Numbered from the stretch's first letter, positions 43,503 to 52,892 are shown. The stretch is DNA of 64,000 bases from Oscillatoriales cyanobacterium CG2_30_40_61 (GCA_001873365.1 MNYZ01000099.1:20342-84341), one strand, 5' to 3'. Numbers and translations: made by a program. Notes: generated by a model from the letters alone, not told the origin.

Positions 43503-44513
43503 TTAAAACAAAGCCCCCAGGGAGCGGCCCATATTTTCCAGTTTCATCGCTTCTACGGCCGCCGTGGGTTCATAACCACAGTGAACCATGCAATCTACAC
43601 ATTTAGGATTACCACTGGATTTTCCGTATTGTTCCCAGTCGGTTTTTTCCAATAATTCTTGATAGCTGGAATAATACCCTTCATTCAATAAATAACAGGG
43701 TTTTTGCCATCCTAAAACACTATAACTCGGACTTCCCCATGGGGTACAATCATAGTCTTCTTTTCCAATTAAAAAATCCAAGAATAAAGGATTATGATTA
43801 AAATTCCATTTCTTTTTCCCCGAGTGATAGGGCGATAGAATTTCACGGAATAATGCTTTAGTTTGTTCCCGTTTTAAGAAATGTTCTTGGTCGGGGGCCC
43901 ATTCATAACTATAACCGGGGGAAATCATCATTCCATCTAAATTCAAACTTTCCAAAAAATCAAGAAATTTCTGCATTGTTTCGGGCTGAGTTCCGGCAAA
44001 TACCGTTGTATTAGTTGTAACTCTAAATCCTTTTGATTTTGCTATTTTAATCGCTTGAACTGCGATTTCAAAAACACCTTCTCGGTCTACACAACGATCA
44101 TGATCTGCTTTTAATCCATCTAAATGCACACTAAAGGTTAAATAGGGAGAAGGTTTAAATTTGTCTAAACTTTTTTCGAGTAAAATTCCATTAGTACATA
44201 AATAAACAAATTTTTTTCGAGCTACTAACCCCTGAACAATTTGATCAATTTGGGGATGTAATAAAGGTTCGCCCCCGGGAATTGAAACCACGGGTGCGCC
44301 ACATTCTTCCACGGCTTTAAAACAGTCTTCTGGGCTTAAATTTTGCTTAAGAATTTCTTGAGGATGTTGAATTTTACCACAGCCAGAACAGGCTAAATTA
44401 CAGCGAAATAAAGGTTCTAACATCAACACCAGGGGGAATTTTTTTCGCCCCATTAACCGTTGCATCAATAAATATTTACCAACGGTGATTGCTTGTTCAA
44501 TTTGAATGGCCAT
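43503..44513 (-). CDS. hpnH: Adenosyl-hopene transferase HpnH (radical SAM)
   Basis: A 336-residue radical SAM enzyme that joins the 5'-deoxyadenosyl group to diploptene, giving adenosylhopane, the first step to C35 hopanoids. The cluster-binding motif is C-x3-C-x2-C in [16 protein letters not shown] (about residue 35-50). [14 protein letters not shown] is the GGE motif that binds SAM. The C-terminal [14 protein letters not shown] holds extra cysteines typical of HpnH. It opens with the family-typical [20 protein letters not shown]. It is followed on the same strand by nothing hopanoid-related, while hpnA lies upstream in the same direction with a 118-bp gap. Confidence 0.93.
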   Translation of the reverse strand: MAIQIEQAITVGKYLLMQRLMGRKKFPLVLMLEPLFRCNLACSGCGKIQHPQEILKQNLSPEDCFKAVEECGAPVVSIPGGEPLLHPQIDQIVQGLVARKKFVYLCTNGILLEKSLDKFKPSPYLTFSVHLDGLKADHDRCVDREGVFEIAVQAIKIAKSKGFRVTTNTTVFAGTQPETMQKFLDFLESLNLDGMMISPGYSYEWAPDQEHFLKREQTKALFREILSPYHSGKKKWNFNHNPLFLDFLIGKEDYDCTPWGSPSYSVLGWQKPCYLLNEGYYSSYQELLEKTDWEQYGKSSGNPKCVDCMVHCGYEPTAAVEAMKLENMGRSLGALF

Positions 44514-44565
44514 TTTTCTCCTTTTAGATTACGGATTTAGATGGATTTCACGGATTTTGCGGATT

Positions 44566-44628
44566 TGTAGGGGCGGGTTTATCAAGATTTCAATTCATTA
44601 AAAAATATCTGACTACACCCGCCCTTAC
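44566..44628. repeat. Short element with GTAGGGGCGGGTT ends
   Basis: TGTAGGGGCGGGTTT and ACACCCGCCCTTAC face each other across about 35 bp. It is a short relative of 12774-12938 and lies in the gap between hpnA and hpnH. Confidence 0.55.
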
Positions 44629-44631
44629 CTG

Positions 44632-45609
44632 TCAACGGTCAACTGTTAACATAAACCAATTAATGGCATCTTTCAAGGCGGTTTTAATTGCAGATTGAGG
44701 TAAACCCAATTCTTGAACCGCTTTGGAAGCATTATAATACATGGGTTGTCTGGACATTCTAACGCCATCTAAGGGAATAGAAGGTTTTTTTCCTAAATTA
44801 GCTAAAATCATTTCATCTACCCAAGCCATGCCCCAGGGAAGCCAAACTGGGATGGTTTTTGTGGGGGCGGGTAATCCGGTTACTTCTGATAATAAATCTA
44901 AAAATTGTTTTAAGGTTAAATTTTGATGACCTAAAATATAACGCTCTCCAGTTTTGCCTTTTTCCATGGCGAGTAAATGACCTTGAGCAACATCTCTAAC
45001 ATCAATAAAATTTAATCCGGTATTCACATAGGCGGGCATTTGTCGGCGCAGAAAGCGTAAAATTAAATCCCCGGTGGGTGTGGGTTTAATATCCCAAGGG
45101 CCAATGGGCGTACTGGGATTAACAATGATAATATCCTGACCTAATTTTACCGCATTTTGGGCTTCCTGTTCTGCCCAATATTTTGATTTTTTATAATATC
45201 CAACTAAATTCTCCACCGGACTTTGATAGGTTTCATTAACAGCAACTCCGGGTTTTACCCCAATTGCAGCAACGGAACTGGTATAAACAGTTCGTTCAAT
45301 TCCTGCTTGTCTGGCGGCGGCTAAAATATTACGAGTTCCGATAATATTATATTGTTCTAATAATAATCTATCCCGTTGCCAAAGGGAATAATGAGCGGCA
45401 CAATGAAACAAAACTTGACAGCCTTTTAAAGATTGAGATAAGTTAGAATCAATTAAACTTCCTGGAACAATTTCAACGTCTAAACTTTTCAGATTATCTA
45501 AATTACTCTCAGGACGAACTAAAACCCGAACTTCATAGCCCTTTTCTAACAAACATCTAACTAGATTCGCCCCAATAAATCCTGTCCCACCCGTTACAAA
45601 TACTTTCAT
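44632..45609 (-). CDS. hpnA: Hopanoid-associated sugar epimerase HpnA
   Basis: A 325-residue extended short-chain dehydrogenase/reductase. The NAD(P)-binding FVTGGTGFIGANLVRCLLEK (GxxGxxG) opens the protein, YTSSVAAIGV precedes the active site, and YYKKSKYWAEQEA holds the catalytic YxxxK. The family occurs in hopanoid gene clusters (HpnA); its exact substrate is unsettled and it is proposed to act on the sugar-like side chain. It pairs with hpnH here, and together with shc and hpnB at 2-6 kb these genes cover hopanoid synthesis and side-chain modification. Confidence 0.88.
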   Translation of the reverse strand: MKVFVTGGTGFIGANLVRCLLEKGYEVRVLVRPESNLDNLKSLDVEIVPGSLIDSNLSQSLKGCQVLFHCAAHYSLWQRDRLLLEQYNIIGTRNILAAARQAGIERTVYTSSVAAIGVKPGVAVNETYQSPVENLVGYYKKSKYWAEQEAQNAVKLGQDIIIVNPSTPIGPWDIKPTPTGDLILRFLRRQMPAYVNTGLNFIDVRDVAQGHLLAMEKGKTGERYILGHQNLTLKQFLDLLSEVTGLPAPTKTIPVWLPWGMAWVDEMILANLGKKPSIPLDGVRMSRQPMYYNASKAVQELGLPQSAIKTALKDAINWFMLTVDR

Positions 45610-45639
45610 TATATCTTAGTGTCTTAGTGTCTTTGTGGT

Positions 45640-48414
45640 TTATTTCCATAAACCCAGTTTCTTAAATCGGTTTTTAATCTTCAATCCTTCATCTTCTAAA
45701 AACGTATTTAAAACCGGAACAACAATTAAACTTAATAGAGTAGAAGTAATTAACCCACCAATAATCGCAACGGCCATTGGTTGTCTTAATTCTGCCCCTG
45801 CCCCTAATCCTAACGCAATTGGTAACATTCCTAAAACCGTGGAAGTGGTGGTCATCATAATTGGTCTTAAACGGACAACTCCGGTCTCAATAATTGCCTG
45901 ATTTCGACCCATGCCTTTTTGACGCAATTGGTTAATATAATCCATCAATAATAACACATTTTTATCTAATAATCCTAACAGGAAAATTAACCCAATTAAA
46001 GAGATAATTCCGAAATCACTTTGGGTAATTAATAAAGCTAACATTGCTCCAACTAAAGATAAGGGCAGGGTTAACCCCACCACTGCGGGTTCCACCCAAC
46101 GACCAAATAATAAGAATAGTAACCCTAACATACAAACCACCGAAAATAAAAGCGTAACTAGAAAGCTATTTAAAACTTGACCAATTCTAGCGGAATCTCC
46201 GGTTAATTTTAAGGTAATTCCATTAGGAATTAAGGGTTGAGCAATTTCAATTACTTGATTAGTCGCATCTCCTAATAATTGACCTTGGCTTAAATTTGCC
46301 GTAATATAAGTCGCCCGTTGACCATTAAATCGTTCAATTTGATTAATATTATTAGATGTATTATTTTCTCCCGTTGCTCGAACATCGACAAAACCGGGTA
46401 ATTTTGCTACTTTTTCTTGCAGGGTTTTGGCTGTATTGGTTAACAGATTAATGTCTTCTCCTACTAACACAATTTGCACGGGTTTTTCATCCCCAGTTTC
46501 CACAAATTGAATATCTTCAACACTGACCGTAACGTTATCAATTGGCGGTAAATTGGAACGAATTTGATCTTGAGCTTCTAAAGTTGTTAATTGACGATTA
46601 TTTTTTAGTTTAACATAAATTCTCCCTCGATTCGGTTGTCCTTTAATTCCAATAATTGTTAGAGCTTTTTCCACATCGGGAGTGTTTAAAATAACCGCTT
46701 CTATTTTTGTGGCTGTTGTGCGAGTTTTTCTTAAAAAAAGTTGAATGGGATTTCTCGATAAATCAGTTAACCAATCAAAAGCTCCTGGCTGTTGAAACAT
46801 ATCACTGGAGGGAGATGAGACGTGCTCTGGCTCGTCCGGGTTGGAGGAGGAGACGCGCCGTGGCTCGTCTCTACGTTGAAGATTAGAAATTTGCGGGAGA
46901 GGATAGGAATAATTAATCACAAATTCTCCCCTATCGAGTCGCGGTAAAAATCCTTGGGGGACAAAAGGAATTAAGGCTAAACCTGTAATAAAACTAAAAA
47001 TAGCAATTAGAATAACTCGTTTCCGGTGGGTGAGTGACCATTGCAATACTCGGCGATAAGTTTCAGTAATTGGATGGGGTTTGGCTGTATAATTTTTAGG
47101 TCTATTTTTAACGGGTTTTAACCAATATACTGCTAAAACCGGGGATAGGGTTCGAGCGACTAATAGGGATATTAAAACCGCCGAAGAAATGGTTAGCGCA
47201 AAGGGTTTAAAAAACTGTCCTAACGCATCTCCCATAAAGCCAACGGGGAGAAAGACTGCTACAATGGTTAAGGTAGAAGCGGTTACAGTTAAGCCAATTT
47301 CATTAGTTCCTTTTATGGCTGCTGCTCGGGGCGTTTCTCCAGCATCAATTAATCGAGCAATATTCTCCACATCAACAATAGCATCATCAACCACAATTCC
47401 AATTACTAAAGCTAAGGCTAATAAGGTTATTGTTTCTAAGTTAAATCCAGCAATTGCCATCACAATGCAGGTTCCTAATAAAGAAGTTGGAATAGCTAAA
47501 GCAGTAATTAAAGTGGCTCTAAAATTTCTTAAAAAGGGGTAAACAACCGCCATAGCTAAAATAACAGCTAAGAATAATTCATTAATAGTAGAATGGGTGG
47601 CTTTTTTGATATAATCAGCTTGGGTTTCTGCTAAAATAATCTTGACATTGGTTAAGTTTTGTTGTATACTATTAATTGTATTCTCAACTTGATTAACTAC
47701 TTCCAATGTATTCCCCTTACTGCGTTTTACTACTTGAAATGCTAAGACATTTTCCCCATTATATCTAACTAAGGTGGGAGGGTCTTGAATTAAGGTTTGA
47801 GAACTCGATAAAGAGGCAATATCTTTTTTTGCTTCCCGACTTAACCCATCCCCTAATAGATTCACTTTTAAAACTCCGGGTAGGGCTTGAATTTGAGGCA
47901 GAATTTCCGCTTTAGCAATCGTAGTTAATTCTTTTAAGGTTTGGGTTTCACTTTGAATTGCGTAGGTAATGGCTGTTGATTCATTTAAGTTTAAAGGAAT
48001 AATATTATAATCGGTTTTAGTCGGAAATTGAATATTTTTTAAAACTGTTTCCACCTGATTTGTTGAGGATTCTAAGGAGGTTCCGACTAAAAAGGCTAAA
48101 CTAATAATACTGCGACCTGCATAGGTAGATGAACGTAAATCATAGACCCCCGGAATTGATTTGACCTCGGTTTCAATAGGTAAAGTTAGGTTTAATTCTG
48201 TCTCGGTTGCGGTGGAAATGGGGGCAGTGCTGCTGACCACAACTACCGGAAAAGTCACTTCGGGAAATAGGGCATATTTGAGACTACTAAAAGCCATGAT
48301 TCCTGCCACAATCACCACCATCCAAAACCCAATGGTAATTCGAGGATATGCAATAGCAAAACGAGAAATATTCAACTTTTCTCGCAGGGAATGCTTGAGT
48401 GTAGGCTGAATCAT
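45640..48414 (-). CDS. RND-family efflux permease
   Basis: A 924-residue proton-driven inner-membrane transporter. It opens FAIAYPRITIGFWMVVIVAG (first helix) and PEVTFPVVVVSSTAPISTAT. The second membrane block has the family's GIVVDDAIVDVENIARLIDAG with the paired acidic residues of the proton relay. It has the usual two-fold repeat of six helices plus large periplasmic loops. It is shorter than AcrB (about 1,050). Near residue 515-540 it carries a hydrophilic insert (RRDEPRRVSSS, DEPEHVSSPSSD) encoded by a GAGACG-type repeat at 46815-46876. No membrane-fusion or outer-membrane partner is adjacent. The substrate is unknown. Confidence 0.9.
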   Translation of the reverse strand: MIQPTLKHSLREKLNISRFAIAYPRITIGFWMVVIVAGIMAFSSLKYALFPEVTFPVVVVSSTAPISTATETELNLTLPIETEVKSIPGVYDLRSSTYAGRSIISLAFLVGTSLESSTNQVETVLKNIQFPTKTDYNIIPLNLNESTAITYAIQSETQTLKELTTIAKAEILPQIQALPGVLKVNLLGDGLSREAKKDIASLSSSQTLIQDPPTLVRYNGENVLAFQVVKRSKGNTLEVVNQVENTINSIQQNLTNVKIILAETQADYIKKATHSTINELFLAVILAMAVVYPFLRNFRATLITALAIPTSLLGTCIVMAIAGFNLETITLLALALVIGIVVDDAIVDVENIARLIDAGETPRAAAIKGTNEIGLTVTASTLTIVAVFLPVGFMGDALGQFFKPFALTISSAVLISLLVARTLSPVLAVYWLKPVKNRPKNYTAKPHPITETYRRVLQWSLTHRKRVILIAIFSFITGLALIPFVPQGFLPRLDRGEFVINYSYPLPQISNLQRRDEPRRVSSSNPDEPEHVSSPSSDMFQQPGAFDWLTDLSRNPIQLFLRKTRTTATKIEAVILNTPDVEKALTIIGIKGQPNRGRIYVKLKNNRQLTTLEAQDQIRSNLPPIDNVTVSVEDIQFVETGDEKPVQIVLVGEDINLLTNTAKTLQEKVAKLPGFVDVRATGENNTSNNINQIERFNGQRATYITANLSQGQLLGDATNQVIEIAQPLIPNGITLKLTGDSARIGQVLNSFLVTLLFSVVCMLGLLFLLFGRWVEPAVVGLTLPLSLVGAMLALLITQSDFGIISLIGLIFLLGLLDKNVLLLMDYINQLRQKGMGRNQAIIETGVVRLRPIMMTTTSTVLGMLPIALGLGAGAELRQPMAVAIIGGLITSTLLSLIVVPVLNTFLEDEGLKIKNRFKKLGLWK
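46815..46876. repeat. GAGACG-type repeat inside the RND permease gene
   Basis: GAGACGTGCTCTGGCTCGTC and AGACGCGCCGTGGCTCGTCT are two half-copies of the palindrome family, lying in frame within the permease gene and coding for about 20 polar residues in a periplasmic loop. The reading frame stays open. Confidence 0.75.
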
Positions 48415-48478
48415 AGCAGATAAATAATTAGTAAAAAAATGATAGTTTGATTGTCAACAAATAACCTTGATAATCAGT

Positions 48479-48838
48479 TTATTTTAGTAATTTTTCCGCA
48501 CATTCTATCCCGACATCTACAAACTCATCGGGAGATTCCTTCGCCTTTTGAGCTTGAGTATAAATTTTTATAAATTGCTCAAAACTATATTGAGATTGAA
48601 ATTGATTAATTGTACACTGACAAACAATTTTTGCCTGTTGTTGGGTTAAACCTTCTTGAATACTCCGTTGACTACAACCGCTAATATAGGCATTGACAAT
48701 TTCTTGGGGATATTTATATTTAGGTTGGGCTTGAGTCAAATTATTTTGAGCCAAACTCAAGTCTGGATTGAGTCCCAGACCTAAGAATAACGTACAATAA
48801 AATAGACGAGCCATGACCACAGGATTGATAATATTCAT
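48479..48838 (-). CDS. Small secreted protein with four cysteines
   Basis: A 119-residue protein with a signal peptide (MARLFYCTLFLGLGLNPDLS then AQ), starting either at 48838 or at the internal ATG eight codons later. The mature part has cysteines in GCSQRS, VCQCT and ECAEKLL, which could form two disulphides, and a helical pattern IVNAYISGC, QQQAKIVCQCTINQF, FEQFIKIYTQAQK. Similar short periplasmic proteins occur in cyanobacteria, but no named family is recognised. Its 64-bp gap to the RND gene on the same strand would allow co-transcription. Confidence 0.65.
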   Translation of the reverse strand: MNIINPVVMARLFYCTLFLGLGLNPDLSLAQNNLTQAQPKYKYPQEIVNAYISGCSQRSIQEGLTQQQAKIVCQCTINQFQSQYSFEQFIKIYTQAQKAKESPDEFVDVGIECAEKLLK

Positions 48839-48892
48839 AGGAGATTGGTTTTAAATGATAGAGCCACCTTTAATTAGTTCAGGTACTCCCAG

Positions 48893-49606
48893 ATGAATTG
48901 GCAACAGTTACAATTTAAACATAAATTCTACCTAAAAATTCTACTCTTGATCATGATTATTCTATTAATCACGTTTTCGAGTAGTGTTTGGCATCAATTC
49001 CAGAAACTTTCTGCCGCATCCCAATCCCCGGTAGATACATTTTTTGTCTTGGGGGGAAGTATTAAACGGGAAATGTATGTGACGGAACTCGCCAAACAAA
49101 ATCCCCAAATTCCTATTTTAATTTCAACGGGCTCGGATGATCCTTGTATTTTAAAATTATTTCAACGGGAACAGGCTCCGACCCAAAAAGTTTGGCTGGA
49201 AAAATGCGCCAGTTCTACGTTTGATAACTTTTTTTATAGTCAACCTATTTTGAGTCAATGGCACTCTCGTCATGTTAAATTAATTACCTCTCCCACCCAT
49301 TTACCTCGGGCTAAATGGATGGCTCAAATTATGTTAGGTTCTCATGGAATTTGGGTCGATGTGGAAACGGTAAAAGAAACTGGAGTGCCCGCAAATCGTG
49401 AATTGTGGCTAAAAACAGGACTGGATGTAACCCGAACTATTATATTGGCTTTGGTGAGTCAGGTGATTCAACCTTCCTGTTCTAATCAGATTAAATTAGA
49501 GGAAGTTAATATTAAAAAATGGTGTCAGGAAAAATTCTCCTGTGAATATCAAAGTGGGATTGATTCTAAATCTATTTGTCAAGAATTTCAATTGCAGAAA
49601 CCCTAA
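48893..49606 (+). CDS. YdcF-like (DUF218) membrane protein
   Basis: A 237-residue protein with an N-terminal membrane helix (about residues 13-33, LKILLLIMIILLITFSSSVW). The DUF218 domain has VDTFFVLGGSIKREMYVTEL, ILISTGSDDPC, STFDNFFYSQPIL and VKLITSPTHLPRAKWMAQIM, matching the family's G-G-x-x-x-R, S-G, E/S-x-x-x-T-x-x-N and S-x-x-H-x-x-R positions. Family members bind nucleotides or take part in envelope metabolism (SanA, ElyC), with reaction unknown. It is divergent from the small secreted protein. A C-terminal cysteine-containing tail (SCNQIK, WCQEKFSCEY) is unusual. Confidence 0.82.
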   Translation: MNWQQLQFKHKFYLKILLLIMIILLITFSSSVWHQFQKLSAASQSPVDTFFVLGGSIKREMYVTELAKQNPQIPILISTGSDDPCILKLFQREQAPTQKVWLEKCASSTFDNFFYSQPILSQWHSRHVKLITSPTHLPRAKWMAQIMLGSHGIWVDVETVKETGVPANRELWLKTGLDVTRTIILALVSQVIQPSCSNQIKLEEVNIKKWCQEKFSCEYQSGIDSKSICQEFQLQKP

Positions 49607-49613
49607 TATAGCA

Positions 49614-49690
49614 GGGAACAGGGAACAGGGAATAGGGAATAGGGAATAGGGAATAGGGAATAGGGAATAGGGAATAGGGAACAAGGAACA
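49614..49690. repeat. Heptamer array (GGGAATA / GGGAACA)
   Basis: About eleven consecutive 7-bp units lie between the convergent YdcF-like and CHAT genes. Further shorter TACCCAT/TACCTAT units at about 49758-49826 belong to the same class. Copy number in such arrays varies between strains. Confidence 0.85.
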
Positions 49691-49829
49691 CCCGATAATA
49701 CTTCTGGCTGTTTTATGTCAGTATTAAAATGTTACAACCTCGACGCGGATTCCTATATTACCCATTACCCATTACCTATTACCCTGTTACTGAGCGAAGT
49801 CGAAGTATTACCCATTACCTATTACTTAC

Positions 49830-52235
49830 CTACTTTTCTTCTTGTAATAATTGCCAATCTCGAATTAACTCCTTAGACCACATCCAATTTTCAGAGAGTT
49901 CATTGGGTTGAAATTGATTCGGAGCTTCACTGAGGACTTTATTACTAAATTTAACCGCTTTACTTAACATAAAATCTTGTTCTTTACTGGGCAAAGTTTG
50001 AGCAAATTTCCACCAAACCAAAGCTATACCTGCATAAGCATTTAACTTATCGTGTTGTTTAACTTCCGATTGAATATTATTCGCAGTTCCAGGTTTAATA
50101 TTTCCTGATAAAGCGGGTTCATTAATCTCTAAAACTTGCATCCAAACTTGATAGGCATTTTCTAACTTTCCTTCGGTATAATAGGCAAAACCCAAGGCAT
50201 TTTTATATTCAATATTATCAGGATTTTGTTGCACTGCTTTTGCCCAATGGCGTCGGACATCATCAATTTTATATTCCGTACTTCCCAGTTGAATTGATTG
50301 CCAAGCTAACCGACCATGTAGAAAATTAATTATCGGATTATTCAAATCTTGAAACTGTACCGCAGCTAAGGCGGATTTAGCTTTTTGTAAAGCTCCTCTA
50401 TCTAATAATTCCGTAGTTGCTTCTTCTGCGGCTAAGAGATTTCTTTGATAAAATTGATCAACAGCAATTCCTAAAACATAATCCGTATTTGCTGTGTTTA
50501 AATCCGTTGCTTGAGGTTGATCAGTTAGAGACGCGCCATGGCGCGTCTCTAATGAATTTTTCGATTGTAAAGCCATATTTTGCCACCACAAAGCCCCAAA
50601 ACCCAAGGGAATTAGGAAAAATGGTAGAAACCAGAATAATCGTTTTCCCTTAAATAAATTAACGGCACTTAAACCCGATAAAAAGGTTTTAGAATCAGAG
50701 TTTGAGGAGTTATTTATAATTGGTTTTGAAGGTGAATTTAAAGCAGAAAAAATAGGTTTTTCTAATCCTAAATCGGCTATTGATTCGGTTTTTGTGGGAG
50801 AATTTTCAACTTTTGATTGATTTAGAAAATCTCCAATAAAGTCAAGATCATCGGAATCATTATCTAAATTATCCTCACAAACGATATCATCTAATAGGTC
50901 TTCGATATGATCATCATTCATGTTATCCAGTTCGGATAATAATAGAGTTTTAGTAGTAGATTTTGGCTGGGACTCTTGTTCTGTTGAAGCAGAAAGTAAA
51001 GGTAGAAATTCCTGTTCTTCCAGAATATAATTATTAGTTTTACTCGCCGTTAAATACCCATTAAATTCTCGATGTAAATATAAAATAGGTAATGCCCAAT
51101 ATAATTGATCGGAACCATAGGCCGAAATTAATCCTTGTCTAGCTCGACTTAAACTTAAATCAATCGGATAACCTTGATTAAGATTTCTATATAATAATCT
51201 AGTTAAGGTGAGTGCTACATCATCGGGAATCCGTTCCGCCATGGCTAACACCCCTGGAATACCGCGCTTAACGGCATATTCAGCTAAATTTAACTGAGCA
51301 GAATCATCACTAACATTCGGTATATTTTGATATGCTCCCCGACAGGAATTTAATACCACCATTTGCACGCCATTATTAACTAATAATCCGGCTAAATCAT
51401 CGCCATTTAGAGTTTCGGTTAATCCGGTGCGACGACTAACTAAATATAATTCTCCGCCGGACACTCCTAAATTACTATGTCCGGCATAATGAAAGACTTG
51501 ATATTCCCCTTGTTCTAAAGCTTGGGTGAGTTGTTCTCGGTCAGGTTGTTCTAAAATTGTGAGTTGAATATCCGGGGTTGGGGGTTCGACAAAATTGCCG
51601 TTACTGCGTCTATTTTCCCGTCGCAATTCTTCTTGTAAATGCAACACTTCCCGCTTGAGTTGTAGGGTGTCTTGGTCGGTGGGTGCAGCAATAGCAATTA
51701 AAATTTTTAAGGGTTGATTGGGTTTTCTAACCTGGGTTTGGAGAGTAGAACTCATTCCGGGTTGGTAACGGGAAAATACCACATCTGTTCCCGTGGCTAT
51801 GGGACGGTCGGCGGCGTGTAATACTTCCCAGGGTAAACTTGATAAGCGTTTGCCTTTTAAGCCTAAGCGTAATTGTAATAGTTCCTGGCGATTTTGAGCG
51901 ATCGCTTGGGCGCAAGTCCAGCTATCGTGTAATGTGCCTTGGAATAAGCCATGATAAAGCTGTTGACCCAATTCGACTAAGCTTAATAGGGGCGGATCAG
52001 TGGTAGATTGAGGGTCAATGGTTTGACTCAAACCCCGAGAACGGCGAACCCTTTGGCCTTCTAAGACCCCTAACAGGGGATCATTCATCAATTGACGGGC
52101 TTGGGCCAACCATTCATCCACCGGCCATTTAACTTGTTCTTCAGCCAAAGGGACACCGGATGCGACTTTTTCGGTTCGCACCAAATATTGATTGTCTCCA
52201 ACCGGAGTTACGGAAATATGAAATTCCTGAGTCAT
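49830..52235 (-). CDS. CHAT-domain (caspase-like) protein with TPR-type C-terminal region
   Basis: An 801-residue protein. The N-terminal ~130 residues resemble the leader of cyanobacterial CHAT proteins. The CHAT protease domain (about 130-400) has a catalytic histidine at 253 in VFHYAGHSNLG and a cysteine at 298 in VVLNSCRGAY, so it should be active as a cysteine protease. An acidic linker (about 430-480) precedes a membrane helix (about 556-574, LFWFLPFFLIPLGFGALWW). The last ~220 residues form TPR-like helices and should face the other side of the membrane. A 28-bp palindrome lies in frame (LETRHGASL near residue 565). CHAT proteases act in cell death and TPR-CHAT/Craspase-type immunity; the target here is unknown. 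Confidence 0.88.
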   Translation of the reverse strand: MTQEFHISVTPVGDNQYLVRTEKVASGVPLAEEQVKWPVDEWLAQARQLMNDPLLGVLEGQRVRRSRGLSQTIDPQSTTDPPLLSLVELGQQLYHGLFQGTLHDSWTCAQAIAQNRQELLQLRLGLKGKRLSSLPWEVLHAADRPIATGTDVVFSRYQPGMSSTLQTQVRKPNQPLKILIAIAAPTDQDTLQLKREVLHLQEELRRENRRSNGNFVEPPTPDIQLTILEQPDREQLTQALEQGEYQVFHYAGHSNLGVSGGELYLVSRRTGLTETLNGDDLAGLLVNNGVQMVVLNSCRGAYQNIPNVSDDSAQLNLAEYAVKRGIPGVLAMAERIPDDVALTLTRLLYRNLNQGYPIDLSLSRARQGLISAYGSDQLYWALPILYLHREFNGYLTASKTNNYILEEQEFLPLLSASTEQESQPKSTTKTLLLSELDNMNDDHIEDLLDDIVCEDNLDNDSDDLDFIGDFLNQSKVENSPTKTESIADLGLEKPIFSALNSPSKPIINNSSNSDSKTFLSGLSAVNLFKGKRLFWFLPFFLIPLGFGALWWQNMALQSKNSLETRHGASLTDQPQATDLNTANTDYVLGIAVDQFYQRNLLAAEEATTELLDRGALQKAKSALAAVQFQDLNNPIINFLHGRLAWQSIQLGSTEYKIDDVRRHWAKAVQQNPDNIEYKNALGFAYYTEGKLENAYQVWMQVLEINEPALSGNIKPGTANNIQSEVKQHDKLNAYAGIALVWWKFAQTLPSKEQDFMLSKAVKFSNKVLSEAPNQFQPNELSENWMWSKELIRDWQLLQEEK
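50525..50552. repeat. Perfect 28-bp palindrome inside the CHAT gene
   Basis: TTAGAGACGCGCCA is followed immediately by its exact reverse complement. In the gene it codes for LETRHGASL just after the membrane helix, keeping the reading frame. Relatives are at 11313-11362 and 46815-46876. Confidence 0.9.
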
Positions 52236-52474
52236 GATTTTACTTAAATTGTAAATAGCCTCGCCTGTAAGGGAAAATGATCTCCTGCTTTTGAGTCTAA
52301 TTACTAATCTATGACTGAAATCGGAAATATTTTGCTCCTAAGTCCAGGGTAGCGAATCGTAGCCAAATTTGCTTGTGTAACCCCCAAATTTAGTATTAGT
52401 AAGCCATTCAGGGCTTAGTCCCCAAATTTATTAGGGGAATGAAGCCCTAAAGGGCTGACTACGTAAGTTAATTA
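52236..52474. repeat. Intergenic GCCCT..AGGGC repeat
   Basis: The gap between the HMA and CHAT genes carries GTAAGCCATTCAGGGCTTAG and GAAGCCCTAAAGGGCTGACT around 52398-52461, related to GTAAGCCCTTCAGGGCTTCA near 15098. No gene is visible. Confidence 0.6.
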
Positions 52475-52669
52475 TTATTCTACGGTATGACCCACGGCAA
52501 TAATTGCTTCTTTAATGGCGGTTTCCGAGGGTTTACCATTAATATTGACCATTTTTGTCTCTAAATCAATTTTAATATCAGCCTCAGCATCTAAAGATTG
52601 AATAGCTTTAGTCACCGTATTGGCACAGGCTTGACAAACAATAGAAGTAACTTTGATTTCAACAGTCAT
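52475..52669 (-). CDS. Heavy-metal-associated (HMA) domain protein
   Basis: A 64-residue single HMA domain of ferredoxin-like fold. The metal-binding pair is C12-x-x-C15 in SIVCQACANTVTKAI. KIDLETKMVNINGK and the end IKEAIIAVGHTVE match copper chaperones of the Atx1/CopZ type. In cyanobacteria such proteins carry copper to the CtaA and PacS ATPases for plastocyanin supply. The usual M-x-C-x-x-C methionine is replaced by V, so metal preference is less sure. It is a single gene. Confidence 0.85.
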   Translation of the reverse strand: MTVEIKVTSIVCQACANTVTKAIQSLDAEADIKIDLETKMVNINGKPSETAIKEAIIAVGHTVE

Positions 52670-52892
52670 GGGTTTTGCGGGTGATTAATACTGATTAATC
52701 CGTGTTTTCACAGACTAGAATATACAGTCTAACTGTTCAACCGCTTAAAATCCATTAAGATATAGGGAGATACCTATTATTCCTATTGCAGTCCTAGCCC
52801 AATATCCTAAAACCTAAGCCGGATCGGGACTACTGACAAACCGACCCGATATCAGGTTGAGATCTAAGAAAACTCTTGCTATAACGGAGTAG

